Source of the DNA: Candidatus Omnitrophota bacterium
Lineage (GTDB): Bacteria; Omnitrophota; Gorgyraeia; Aquiviventales; Aquiviventaceae
DNA length: 33,554 nt
Assembly: GCA_016209275.1 (NCBI GenBank)
Contig: JACQWM010000062.1
Span: 1-33,554 of the forward strand
Reading direction: 5' to 3'
A model generated the notes under the pieces. The model ran no database searches. It was given only the letters and a program-made list of their open reading frames with translations, and was not told the origin of the DNA. Shown piece by piece: positions 7,953-14,750 of this stretch; positions within the stretch are counted from its first letter, which is position 1; every line of letters begins with the position of its first letter. The position numbers and the translations under genes were made by a program.

Positions 7953-8698
7953 GACCCGAAGAGCTTGACCAGCAGCATCAGGCCGATGCCAACGCCGATC
8001 GCCAGCATTTGAATCAATGATTTGACCGGCTCGCGCTCCTTATGGAGCTCCGGGACCAGATCGGAGCCGGCGAGATAAATGAAGCCGCCGGCGGTCAGCG
8101 GAAGAATCGCCTTCGGAAAGGCGGCGACCAATTCCCCGGCGATCAGCGCGGTGATCGCGCCGACGATTGCGAGCGACGCCGCAAAAAAGTTGAACCACAG
8201 CGCCTTCGCCGTGGTAAATCCCGCGTGCAGCAGCACGCCGAAGTCTCCGATCTCCTGGGGAATTTCATGGAGCAGCACGGCAATCGTCGTCGCCAGTCCC
8301 ACCGGCAGGCTGACCAAGTAGCTGCTGCCGATGAGCAATCCATCAATGAAGTTGTGCAGCCCATCGGCGACGAGGCTCACATACCCCACGGGATGAACGC
8401 ACGCTCCGTAGTGCGGGATATGCTCATGGCGCCAGAGCAGGAATTTTTCCAGCAAGAAAAAAACCAGAATGCCGGCGAGGATATAGGCCGGTGTGGCGAG
8501 GCTGCCGTCGGATTTGAAGGCCTCCGGCAAGAGATGGATGAAGGTGTCCCCGAACATCGCGCCCACGGCCAGGCTGACCATGATGAAAATCGCGCGCTGG
8601 ACCCGCGCCGCATCCTTGGAGAGGGCGACAATCCCGATGAAGGAGGCCAGGCTGACCACCACCACGCTGCCGATGGTGGAACACCATACGCTGAGCAT
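7949..8698 (-). CDS. ZIP-family divalent metal transporter
   Basis: A 249-residue, roughly eight-helix membrane protein of the ZIP/ZupT/GufA family. TM4 carries the metal-site motif DGLHNFIDG (112-120, with H115, N116 and D119). TM5 carries HEIPQEIGDFG (144-154, with H144, E145, E149). A His-containing segment (HEHIPHYGACVH) lies in the loop before TM4. Members import Zn2+, Fe2+ or Mn2+ across the cytoplasmic membrane; the exact metal is not readable here. It is placed between exbD and tonB, in the same direction, with its stop overlapping the tonB start. That suggests, without proving, that the TonB system feeds metal to this transporter. No good ribosome-binding site precedes the ATG, so it may depend on translation of exbD. 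Confidence 0.85.
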   Translation of the reverse strand: MLSVWCSTIGSVVVVSLASFIGIVALSKDAARVQRAIFIMVSLAVGAMFGDTFIHLLPEAFKSDGSLATPAYILAGILVFFLLEKFLLWRHEHIPHYGACVHPVGYVSLVADGLHNFIDGLLIGSSYLVSLPVGLATTIAVLLHEIPQEIGDFGVLLHAGFTTAKALWFNFFAASLAIVGAITALIAGELVAAFPKAILPLTAGGFIYLAGSDLVPELHKEREPVKSLIQMLAIGVGIGLMLLVKLFGS

Positions 8699-8708
8699 CG
8701 GTGGGGGG

Positions 8709-9095
8709 CTAATCCGTCAGCGTGGCAATGCGGATTTCCTGAAAGCCGACATCGCGGCACAGATCCCACAGCTCCACCAGCCGGCTCACGTAGGCGCTGC
8801 GGTCCGCGCGGATCAGCAGCGGCTGCTCGTGAGAGAGCCCGGCGAGCTGCTGCCGCAGGTCTTTCAGGGTCACCGCGTCGCGATTGAAGTAGACGACGTG
8901 CTCTTTGGTGAGCGTGATCATCACGCCGGAGCCGGGGACCCGCCGGCTGGTCGAGGCGCGCGGCAGATTGACTTTAATGCCCTGATCCAGAAGCGGTGCC
9001 GCGACCATGAAAATGATGAGCAGGACCAGCATGACATCGACGAACGGTGTCACATTGATGTCGGCGAGCGGCGCGCGATGGGCCTCAAGCTTCAT
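8709..9095 (-). CDS. ExbD/TolR-family proton-channel subunit
   Basis: A 128-residue biopolymer-transport protein with one N-terminal membrane helix, INVTPFVDVMLVLLIIFMV, containing the conserved proton-carrying Asp (in VDVMLVLL). A small periplasmic domain follows. ExbD/TolR dimers sit inside an ExbB/TolQ pentamer and convert proton flow into movement of TonB or TolA. Its start overlaps the ExbB stop (ATGA), a usual arrangement. The juxtamembrane sequence DINVTPFVDVML fits TolR about as well as ExbD, so the sub-family label is open. Confidence 0.9.
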   Translation of the reverse strand: MKLEAHRAPLADINVTPFVDVMLVLLIIFMVAAPLLDQGIKVNLPRASTSRRVPGSGVMITLTKEHVVYFNRDAVTLKDLRQQLAGLSHEQPLLIRADRSAYVSRLVELWDLCRDVGFQEIRIATLTD

Positions 9096-9724
9096 CGCGC
9101 CTTCGCCTTGACCATCAGCAGCTCCTGATATTCCTCAAGGAATCCCTCGCATCCGTTGCCGAGCTTCCGCGTCCAATTGACAAACACATTGTAGGCCATG
9201 ACGGCGGGAATCGCCGCGGCCAAGCCTGCCGCCGTGGCGATCAGCGCTTCCGCGATGGCCGGGGCCACCACGGCCAGCGACGCCGAGCCGGCCGTGCCGA
9301 TGCCCTGAAACGCATGCAGGATGCCCCAGACGGTGCCAAAGAGGCCGATGAACGGGGTGGTGGAGCCGGTCGTCGCCAAAAAAATCAGGTACGACTCGAG
9401 CCGCTCCATCTCCTGTGCGAGCCATTGCTTCAGCGTTCGGCTGATGTCCTCTTTCGAAGCGCCGCGCAACGCCGTCGTGTGGCGTTGCACCATTTTGGCC
9501 AAGGGGCAACCTTGGAACTGATCCGCGGCGGCGAGCAGCGAGGCGGCATCGCCGCTCGATCGCGCCGTCTGAAGCGCGCCGAGCATGGCCCGGGCGCATT
9601 CGGACGCCGCGCGGAACTGCGCCGTCTTATAGAGGATGATCGCCCATGAAAAAATTGAGAAACCCATGAGCAGCAGCAACACGAACTTGATCAGGAGCGA
9701 AGAATGCAGGAGCGACTCAACCAT
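9092..9724 (-). CDS. ExbB/TolQ-family motor subunit
   Basis: A 210-residue MotA/TolQ/ExbB-type protein with three membrane helices: one at 10-32 and two near 125-150 and 158-185. The conserved block FIGLFGTVWGILHAF, typical of TolQ/ExbB, begins the second helix region. It forms the pentameric stator around ExbD/TolR. The GTVWGILHAF wording is closer to TolQ than to the shorter ExbB consensus in my judgement. The ATG at 9724 is preceded by AAGGA at good spacing and by a near-consensus promoter (9769-9797), making this the first gene of the four-gene operon. Confidence 0.9.
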   Translation of the reverse strand: MVESLLHSSLLIKFVLLLLMGFSIFSWAIILYKTAQFRAASECARAMLGALQTARSSGDAASLLAAADQFQGCPLAKMVQRHTTALRGASKEDISRTLKQWLAQEMERLESYLIFLATTGSTTPFIGLFGTVWGILHAFQGIGTAGSASLAVVAPAIAEALIATAAGLAAAIPAVMAYNVFVNWTRKLGNGCEGFLEEYQELLMVKAKAR

Positions 9725-9768
9725 GGCGCGTCCTTTCAGGTGGCCAGCAGCACGACAGACTAGCTATT

Positions 9769-9797
9769 AGCATACCTCGACGACCATGAGGCGTCAA
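9769..9797 (-). promoter_or_regulatory. Promoter of exbB-exbD-zip-tonB operon
   Basis: On the minus strand TTGACG (9797-9792) and TATGCT (9774-9769) have a 17-nt spacer. Five of the six -35 bases lie in the 15-bp target duplication of the adjacent insertion sequence. Because the duplication restored them, the promoter was kept intact by the insertion. Confidence 0.6.
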
Positions 9798-9807
9798 TCA
9801 TTCGCTC
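9793..9807. repeat. Target-site duplication, left copy
   Basis: The 15-bp sequence GTCAATCATTCGCTC is repeated exactly at 11240-11254, directly flanking both ends of the insertion sequence. An exact copy suggests a fairly recent insertion. Confidence 0.93.
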
Positions 9808-11239
9808 TGTCAACGCAATTTAGAAATGTCCTCGGTCCTGCAAAGTAGAACTGTCCTCTTCGCTGCCAGCGAGACCTGTCCTGTTTCTTAACGCCTTGAG
9901 CCGCTGCACGCGCTCGAATTGTCGCCAGGGATGATCGGGCGTCGGGATGACGACGGCGCGTCGCCGACTCGGAAACCGCACCCGGAGGGCGGGTGCGGGC
10001 GGCCGCGGCACAATCTCCCGAGCGCGCACGACCTCCTCGCCGTGGAGCAGGAGCCGGGTGCCATCAAACGTATCGATGACCGTCACCTGTTTGGGGCGGC
10101 GCGTCCGCCACGGCTCGGTGAGGAGGTACCACTTCCCTCCGCATTGCACCGTGTTGTCCTGGCGTACGAGGCGCGGGGTGTGGAGGGCCAGGATGCGCTT
10201 CAAGGTGCGGGGGGCCGGCGCTGGACGGTGGAGATCCTCCGTCGAGCGCGGAGCGCAACTGAACCGGCGATTGTAGCGGGGGAGATACGCCTGCAGGAAA
10301 CGATTCGCGGCGTCCCGCGTCGTCACCCGAGCAAGCCGCATCTCTTTCAGCACGCGGTCCTGGAACGTGCGAAACAGCCGCTCCACGCGGCCCTTGGCTT
10401 GGGGCGAGTAGGCCGGGATCACCTGCACCCCGAGGTGGGTCAGCGCGCGCTCAAACTGTGTCTGGGGGCGCGTCCGGCCCGCCAGCTCATCTGCCACGCT
10501 CAGCGTCCGCGTCGAGTAGTACGCCCCGTGCCGATCGAGGTAGACGCTCTGGGGCAATCCGTGGCGGAGCACGTAGGCATAGAAGCTCTCAAAGGCCGGC
10601 ATCGTCCCCTCGTAGTCATAGAAGCGGGCGAAGACGTCGCTCGTCGCGTCGTCGATGTAGGCCATCAGCACCAACCGGGGCCCGCGGCCTTCCAACCAGT
10701 CATGGTGCGAGCCATCGAGCTGGAGCATCTCGCCGCATGCCGCCTTGCGCTCGCGCCAGACGTGCTGGGGGCCGACTCGGCGTTGGCGCTGCCACAACCC
10801 GGCCTCGCGCAGCCACTGGCGCAGCGTCTCGCGGCTCACGGTGAGGTGATCGCGCTCGTGGAGCTTCTCGCTTGCCAGCGTCGGCCCGAAGCCCGCGTAG
10901 CGGGCTTGATAGCGCCGCAGGACCTGCTGCTTGAGCGCCGGCGGTGCGCGACGGTTGGACGGGTGGCCGCGCAGTCGGTGCACGATGCCTGGCGGGCCGG
11001 AGCCCCGCACCCGCTGCACCCACCGCCGCACTTGCCGCACCGAGAGTGCGAGCAGCTCGGCGGCCTGCCGCTGACGCATCTTCCGATCGAGTACTTGTTG
11101 CACCACCATCAACCGTCGGGCTTCTTCGCGCGTCATGACGAGCCTCGCCTCCATCGACATCATCCCCTCCTCGTGAGGGCATGATGGTAGAGGACACTTC
11201 TATCTTGCGCAAAGAGGACATTATCATCTTGCTGTTACA
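9808..11239 (-). mobile_element. Complete insertion sequence, IS1202/ISNCY-like, 1432 bp
   Basis: The element is bounded by 15-bp direct repeats and by imperfect terminal inverted repeats of 52 and 51 bp (9808-9859 and 11189-11239). Each end begins TGT and contains two copies of TGTCCTC about 24 nt apart, probably transposase-binding sites. One transposase gene fills almost the whole element, and its stop codon lies in the left terminal repeat. From memory, long target duplications (15 bp and more) are typical of the IS1202-like group. The element separates the livF stop codon from the exbB promoter without damaging either. Confidence 0.9.
9820..11163 (-). CDS. DDE transposase, IS1202/ISNCY-like
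   Basis: A 447-residue transposase with an N-terminal helix-turn-helix region (about 30-120, including QRQAAELLALSVRQVRRWV) and an rve-type catalytic core. The likely DDE triad is D150 (LQLDGSHHDW), D210 (VYLDRHGAYY) and E261 (QAKGRVERLFRTFQ). It has an additional C-terminal region of about 130 residues. No frameshift or stop interrupts it, so it should be active. A strong GAGGAGGGG precedes a cluster of start codons; MM at 11163/11160 and M at 11154 are all possible starts. It cuts and joins DNA at the element ends. Confidence 0.92.
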   Translation of the reverse strand: MMSMEARLVMTREEARRLMVVQQVLDRKMRQRQAAELLALSVRQVRRWVQRVRGSGPPGIVHRLRGHPSNRRAPPALKQQVLRRYQARYAGFGPTLASEKLHERDHLTVSRETLRQWLREAGLWQRQRRVGPQHVWRERKAACGEMLQLDGSHHDWLEGRGPRLVLMAYIDDATSDVFARFYDYEGTMPAFESFYAYVLRHGLPQSVYLDRHGAYYSTRTLSVADELAGRTRPQTQFERALTHLGVQVIPAYSPQAKGRVERLFRTFQDRVLKEMRLARVTTRDAANRFLQAYLPRYNRRFSCAPRSTEDLHRPAPAPRTLKRILALHTPRLVRQDNTVQCGGKWYLLTEPWRTRRPKQVTVIDTFDGTRLLLHGEEVVRAREIVPRPPAPALRVRFPSRRRAVVIPTPDHPWRQFERVQRLKALRNRTGLAGSEEDSSTLQDRGHF

Positions 11240-11254
11240 GTCAATCATTCGCTC
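11240..11254. repeat. Target-site duplication, right copy
   Basis: Exact copy of the 15-bp GTCAATCATTCGCTC at 9793-9807. Its last two bases are the last two bases of the livF stop codon (minus strand TGA, 11255-11253), so the element landed at the very end of livF. Confidence 0.93.
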
Positions 11255-11957
11255 ACCCGCCGAGGTAGGCGGCTTTGATGTGGGGATTGGTGGCAAGGCG
11301 CTGCGCCGTATCCGACAACACGATCTGCCCGCTCTCAAGGACATAGCCGCGGTGGGCGACCTGCAAGGCTTGGTAGGCATTTTGTTCCACCAAAAGCATC
11401 GTCAGGCCCTCACGATTAATCCGCTGAATCGTTTCGAAGATCGTCAGCACCAATTTCGGGGCTAAGCCAAGCGACGGCTCATCCAAGAGCAACAGCTTCG
11501 GCCGCGCCATCAATCCTCGCGCGATCGCCAGCATCTGTTGTTCGCCCCCTGAGAGCGTTCCCGCCAACTGTCGACGACGATCCTGCAATACGGGAAATAG
11601 CGCACCCATGCGTCGAAGATCGTCGCGAATCCCGGCGCGATCTCGCCGCAGATAGGCTCCGAGCTCAAGATTCTCCTGCACGGTCAGCCGCGGCAAGATG
11701 CGTCGCCCCTCAGGCACGTGGCTGATCCCCAACCCCACGATGTCAGCGGCCGCATACCCGCTTAAGGATTGCTGTTGAAAGGTGATCGTGCCATCGCGCA
11801 GTGGCAGCAGCCCGGAAATCGCCATCAGCGTCGTCGTCTTGCCGGCGCCATTCGCTCCCAGCAACGCGACAATCTCGCCTGCGTTGACTTCAAGACACAA
11901 CCGCTTGAGGCAGCTCGTCGGGCCGTACCCGACTTCAACATTTTCAAGTTTCAACAT
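11253..11957 (-). CDS. livF: Branched-chain amino-acid ABC transporter ATPase (LivF type)
   Basis: A 234-residue ABC ATPase with Walker A GANGAGKTT (34-42), signature LSGGEQQ (135-141) and Walker B LLLLDEP (155-161). Length and motifs fit LivF, the shorter of the two ATPases of HAAT-family importers. It is the last gene of the livKHMGF-type operon. It hydrolyses ATP at the cytoplasmic face with LivG to power uptake of branched-chain amino acids or, in many relatives, urea, amides or other amino acids. An insertion sequence lies immediately after the stop codon, but the reading frame is intact. Confidence 0.9.
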   Translation of the reverse strand: MLKLENVEVGYGPTSCLKRLCLEVNAGEIVALLGANGAGKTTTLMAISGLLPLRDGTITFQQQSLSGYAAADIVGLGISHVPEGRRILPRLTVQENLELGAYLRRDRAGIRDDLRRMGALFPVLQDRRRQLAGTLSGGEQQMLAIARGLMARPKLLLLDEPSLGLAPKLVLTIFETIQRINREGLTMLLVEQNAYQALQVAHRGYVLESGQIVLSDTAQRLATNPHIKAAYLGG

Positions 11958-11969
11958 CGGAGGCGCCCT

Positions 11970-12755
11970 TTACCTTGTGTTGATGGTTCCAAGGTACGCT
12001 TCGATGACCCGGGGATCGCGTTGAATCTCTTTCGGCGGCCCCTCGGCAATCTTCTTGCCGTAATCCAACACGGCCACGGTGGTGGAGATGGGCATGATGA
12101 CTTGCATGTCGTGCTCAATGAGCACGATGGTCAACCCTTGAGCGTTCAACTGCTGGATGAGCTGAAGGAGTTGCTGTTTTTCCGTGGGATTCAATCCGGC
12201 CGCCGGCTCATCCAACAGCAACAGCTCAGGGTCCGATGCCAGAGCCCGCGCAATTTCTACTCGCCGCTGAAGACCAAACGGCAGCGCGCTGGCGAGCTCG
12301 CCTGCGCGATCTGAGAGTCCCATGGTTTCCAATAATCCCATGGCTCGATCATGCGCCCATCGCTCTTCCCGGCGCGCTGCGGGACTGAGCAGAATGGCGC
12401 TCGCCAATTCTGCCTGCGTGCGAATATACATGCCGATGAGGACATGTTCGAGCACCGTCATGCTCGCGAAGAGGCGGATATTTTGGAAGGTTCGCGCGAT
12501 GCCATACTGGACGATTTCGTCAGGGGCCAATCCCGTAATGGGCTCAGCGGTGTCGCGACCAAACGTCACCTCGCCGCCATCCGGCCGCAACACGCCGGTG
12601 AGGCAATTAAACAGCGTGGTCTTCCCTGCGCCATTCGGTCCAATCAGGCCCACGACGTCGCCGTGCATGACCTGGAGGCTCACGCCATCAAGCGCGGCCA
12701 CGCCGCCGAACCGCTTGGTGAGGTGGCCAATGTTAAGCAGGAATTGCGCGGACAT
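11970..12755 (-). CDS. livG: Branched-chain amino-acid ABC transporter ATPase (LivG type)
   Basis: A 261-residue ABC ATPase with Walker A GPNGAGKTT (39-47), the LivG-style signature LPFGLQRRVEIARAL in place of LSGGQ, and Walker B LLLLDEPAAGLNP. The insertion around the segment ending in GIARTFQNIRLF is typical of LivG. It pairs with LivF. Its first 23 bp overlap the end of livM, which implies translational coupling inside the operon. Confidence 0.9.
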   Translation of the reverse strand: MSAQFLLNIGHLTKRFGGVAALDGVSLQVMHGDVVGLIGPNGAGKTTLFNCLTGVLRPDGGEVTFGRDTAEPITGLAPDEIVQYGIARTFQNIRLFASMTVLEHVLIGMYIRTQAELASAILLSPAARREERWAHDRAMGLLETMGLSDRAGELASALPFGLQRRVEIARALASDPELLLLDEPAAGLNPTEKQQLLQLIQQLNAQGLTIVLIEHDMQVIMPISTTVAVLDYGKKIAEGPPKEIQRDPRVIEAYLGTINTR

Positions 12756-13710
12756 AGCGAGTGCGCCGTCGATGGCGTGTGGCGCCGAAGAGCCCTTGAG
12801 GACGCCAGCGGATCATCAGTATCATGGCGAGGCCAAAGACCAGCATGCGGTACTCATCGAAACCTCGAAGCAATTCGGGCAAGATTCCGAGGATGAGCGC
12901 GCCCGCCACCGCTCCGCGGATGCTGCCCAATCCGCCGAGCACGACCATCGCTAGAATCATCACGGAAAGGATAAAGTCAAAACTATCCGGGGTAATCGTG
13001 CCTTGCTTCGCGGCGAAGATCGCCCCGGCCAAGCCCGCGATACACCCCCCGCAGCCTTGAGCCAGCAGCTTGAGCCGCAGCACGGGAATCCCCGCGCAGG
13101 AAGCGGCTAATTCGTCATCGCGAATCGCCACCCAGGCCCGTCCGATCCGAGAGCGGGATGCGCGCACGCAGACTCCGATCACGATCAACGTGACGAGGCA
13201 CGCCAACACGTAATAGGGTGCTGAGGACACGCCAAAACTGACCCAGCCGCGGCCCGGCACCCAGATCGTCGGATGCGCAATGCCTAAGAGCCCATTCGGT
13301 CCGCCGGTCCACCGGTCGAGATTCGTGAAGGCAATGCGCACGATCTCGCCGAAGCCTAAGGTGACAATCGCCAGGTAATCCCCGCGCACGCGAAGGGCAG
13401 GTGCCCCCAGCAGCACCCCAAACACGCCGGCCATGAGCGACGCAGGAATCCATCCGATCCAAAACGGCCAATGCCAATGGAGATTCAGGAGCCCGTACGT
13501 GTAGGCGCCGATGGCAAAAAATGCGGCGTAGCCCAAGTGCAACAGGCCGGTGAGGCCGACGATGATATTCAACCCTAAGGCGAGCAGCGCGTAGAGCAGC
13601 GATGTGGTCAAGACATCAAGGTGGTAGGGATTTGGATCGATCAAAGGCAGCGCCAGCATTGTCATGCCAACACCAGCCCACTGCCACGTCACAAACTTTT
13701 TAAACCTCAT
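12733..13710 (-). CDS. livM: Branched-chain amino-acid ABC transporter permease (LivM type)
   Basis: A 325-residue, multi-spanning permease. The family stretch LALGLNIIVGLTGLLHLGYA near residues 43-62 and the cytoplasmic coupling segment RIGRAWVAIRDDELAA (about 178-193) identify LivM. It forms the transmembrane path with LivH. A palindromic repeat fills the gap between the livH stop and this start. That repeat ends 10 nt before the ATG, leaving only a weak AAAAGA as ribosome-binding site. The tail (RHRRRTRYVRAIPA) overlaps livG. Confidence 0.88.
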   Translation of the reverse strand: MRFKKFVTWQWAGVGMTMLALPLIDPNPYHLDVLTTSLLYALLALGLNIIVGLTGLLHLGYAAFFAIGAYTYGLLNLHWHWPFWIGWIPASLMAGVFGVLLGAPALRVRGDYLAIVTLGFGEIVRIAFTNLDRWTGGPNGLLGIAHPTIWVPGRGWVSFGVSSAPYYVLACLVTLIVIGVCVRASRSRIGRAWVAIRDDELAASCAGIPVLRLKLLAQGCGGCIAGLAGAIFAAKQGTITPDSFDFILSVMILAMVVLGGLGSIRGAVAGALILGILPELLRGFDEYRMLVFGLAMILMIRWRPQGLFGATRHRRRTRYVRAIPA

Positions 13711-13720
13711 TCTTTTAAGG

Positions 13721-13760
13721 CGATATCAGATATGAAATAGCCATTTCATATCTGATATCG
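13721..13760 (-). repeat. GATATC palindromic repeat, copy 1 (livH-livM gap)
   Basis: A 40-bp palindrome with 18-bp perfect arms (CGATATCAGATATGAAAT) around AGCC. It begins 3 nt after the livH stop codon and ends 10 nt before the livM start. Read in the direction of transcription it is followed by CCTT. Related copies are at 27994, 30488 and 32991. Confidence 0.9.
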
Positions 13761-13763
13761 AAT

Positions 13764-14669
13764 TTAAGCACGGTCGGTGACTCGCTCGCCAAGCAGCCCT
13801 GTCGGTTTAAACAGCAGCAGCGCGATGAGGATCACGAACGCAAACACATTCTTCCATTGCGAGGAGAGATACCCCGCCCCCAGCCCCTCGAGCAACCCGA
13901 GGGCCAGGCCTCCCAGCATCGCGCCGGGGATGTTGCCGATGCCGCCGAGCACGGCCGCCGTGAAGGCCTTCAACCCCACCATGTAGCCGTCGTGAAAATT
14001 GATGGTGCCGTAGTGCAATCCAAAGAGCATCCCGCCCATGGCCGCGAACATCGAGCCGATGGCAAAAGTGATAGCGATGATCCGATCGACGGGAATCCCC
14101 AGCAAGGCGCAGGCGTTGAGATCTTGGGAGGTGGCGCGCATGGCCATCCCAAGCTTGGTGCGCATCACGAGCGCTTGTAAACTCAGCATCAGCGCGCCGC
14201 TCATGACCCATGCCACCACCTGCATCAAGGTGATCGAAACCCCGCCGATGTCCCATCGCATCAAGGGAATCGGATTCGGAAACCGCCGATCGTTCGGGCC
14301 ATAGAACACCATCAAGACATTCTGCAAGAGGAAGGACATGCCGATGGCGGTGATCAACGCATTCAGCCGAGGGGCTCGGCGGATGGGCCGATAGGCGAAT
14401 CGTTCGACGCCAAGGCCAAGCCACGCAGACACGGCCATGGCACCCACGCCCATGATGACCACCACGACGGCCCATGGGAACCCGCCACCGAGAGCCAGGA
14501 CGAGACTTAAGGCGATATACGCGCCGACGATGAAGATCTCCCCATGGGCAAAGTTGATCAGCTGGATCACGCCGTAAATCATCGTGTAGCCTAAGGCGAT
14601 GAGGGCGTAAATCGCGCCGAGGGTGAAGCCGTTGGCGAGCTGCTGAAGAAAAAGTTGGAGGGACGTCAT
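13764..14669 (-). CDS. livH: Branched-chain amino-acid ABC transporter permease (LivH type)
   Basis: A 301-residue membrane permease. The conserved LivH opening is GFTLGAIYALIALGYTMIYG, followed by LINFAHGEIFIVGAY. The coupling segment KLGMAMRATSQDLNACALLG and the C-terminal GGIGNIPGAMLGGLALGLLE also fit. The ATG at 14669 (MTSLQLFLQQ) was chosen over an upstream GTG because conserved sequence begins there. It forms the membrane channel with LivM. An imperfect hairpin separates it from the upstream binding-protein gene, which may lower expression of the membrane genes relative to the binding protein. Confidence 0.88.
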   Translation of the reverse strand: MTSLQLFLQQLANGFTLGAIYALIALGYTMIYGVIQLINFAHGEIFIVGAYIALSLVLALGGGFPWAVVVVIMGVGAMAVSAWLGLGVERFAYRPIRRAPRLNALITAIGMSFLLQNVLMVFYGPNDRRFPNPIPLMRWDIGGVSITLMQVVAWVMSGALMLSLQALVMRTKLGMAMRATSQDLNACALLGIPVDRIIAITFAIGSMFAAMGGMLFGLHYGTINFHDGYMVGLKAFTAAVLGGIGNIPGAMLGGLALGLLEGLGAGYLSSQWKNVFAFVILIALLLFKPTGLLGERVTDRA

Positions 14670-14680
14670 GAATTCGCACA

Positions 14681-14747
14681 CAGCACCTAGCACACAGCAT
14701 ACAGCAATGGCTCTATCTGTGTGCTGTTTGCTGTGTGCTGTCTGCTG
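14681..14747 (-). repeat. Imperfect hairpin repeat between livK and livH
   Basis: Arms 14681-14706 and 14722-14747 form an imperfect 26-bp stem (about 21 pairs) around a 15-nt loop. Both arms consist of degenerate TGCTGTGTGCTG-type heptads. It begins 3 nt after the livK stop codon. Hairpins in this position often protect the abundant binding-protein mRNA from decay, a role inferred here from position only. Confidence 0.6.
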
Positions 14748-14750
14748 ATG

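Noticed and set aside
9808-11239. Insertion sequence considered as a truncation of livF or exbB
   Set aside because: Both reading frames and the exbB promoter are complete; the 15-bp duplication restored the affected bases.
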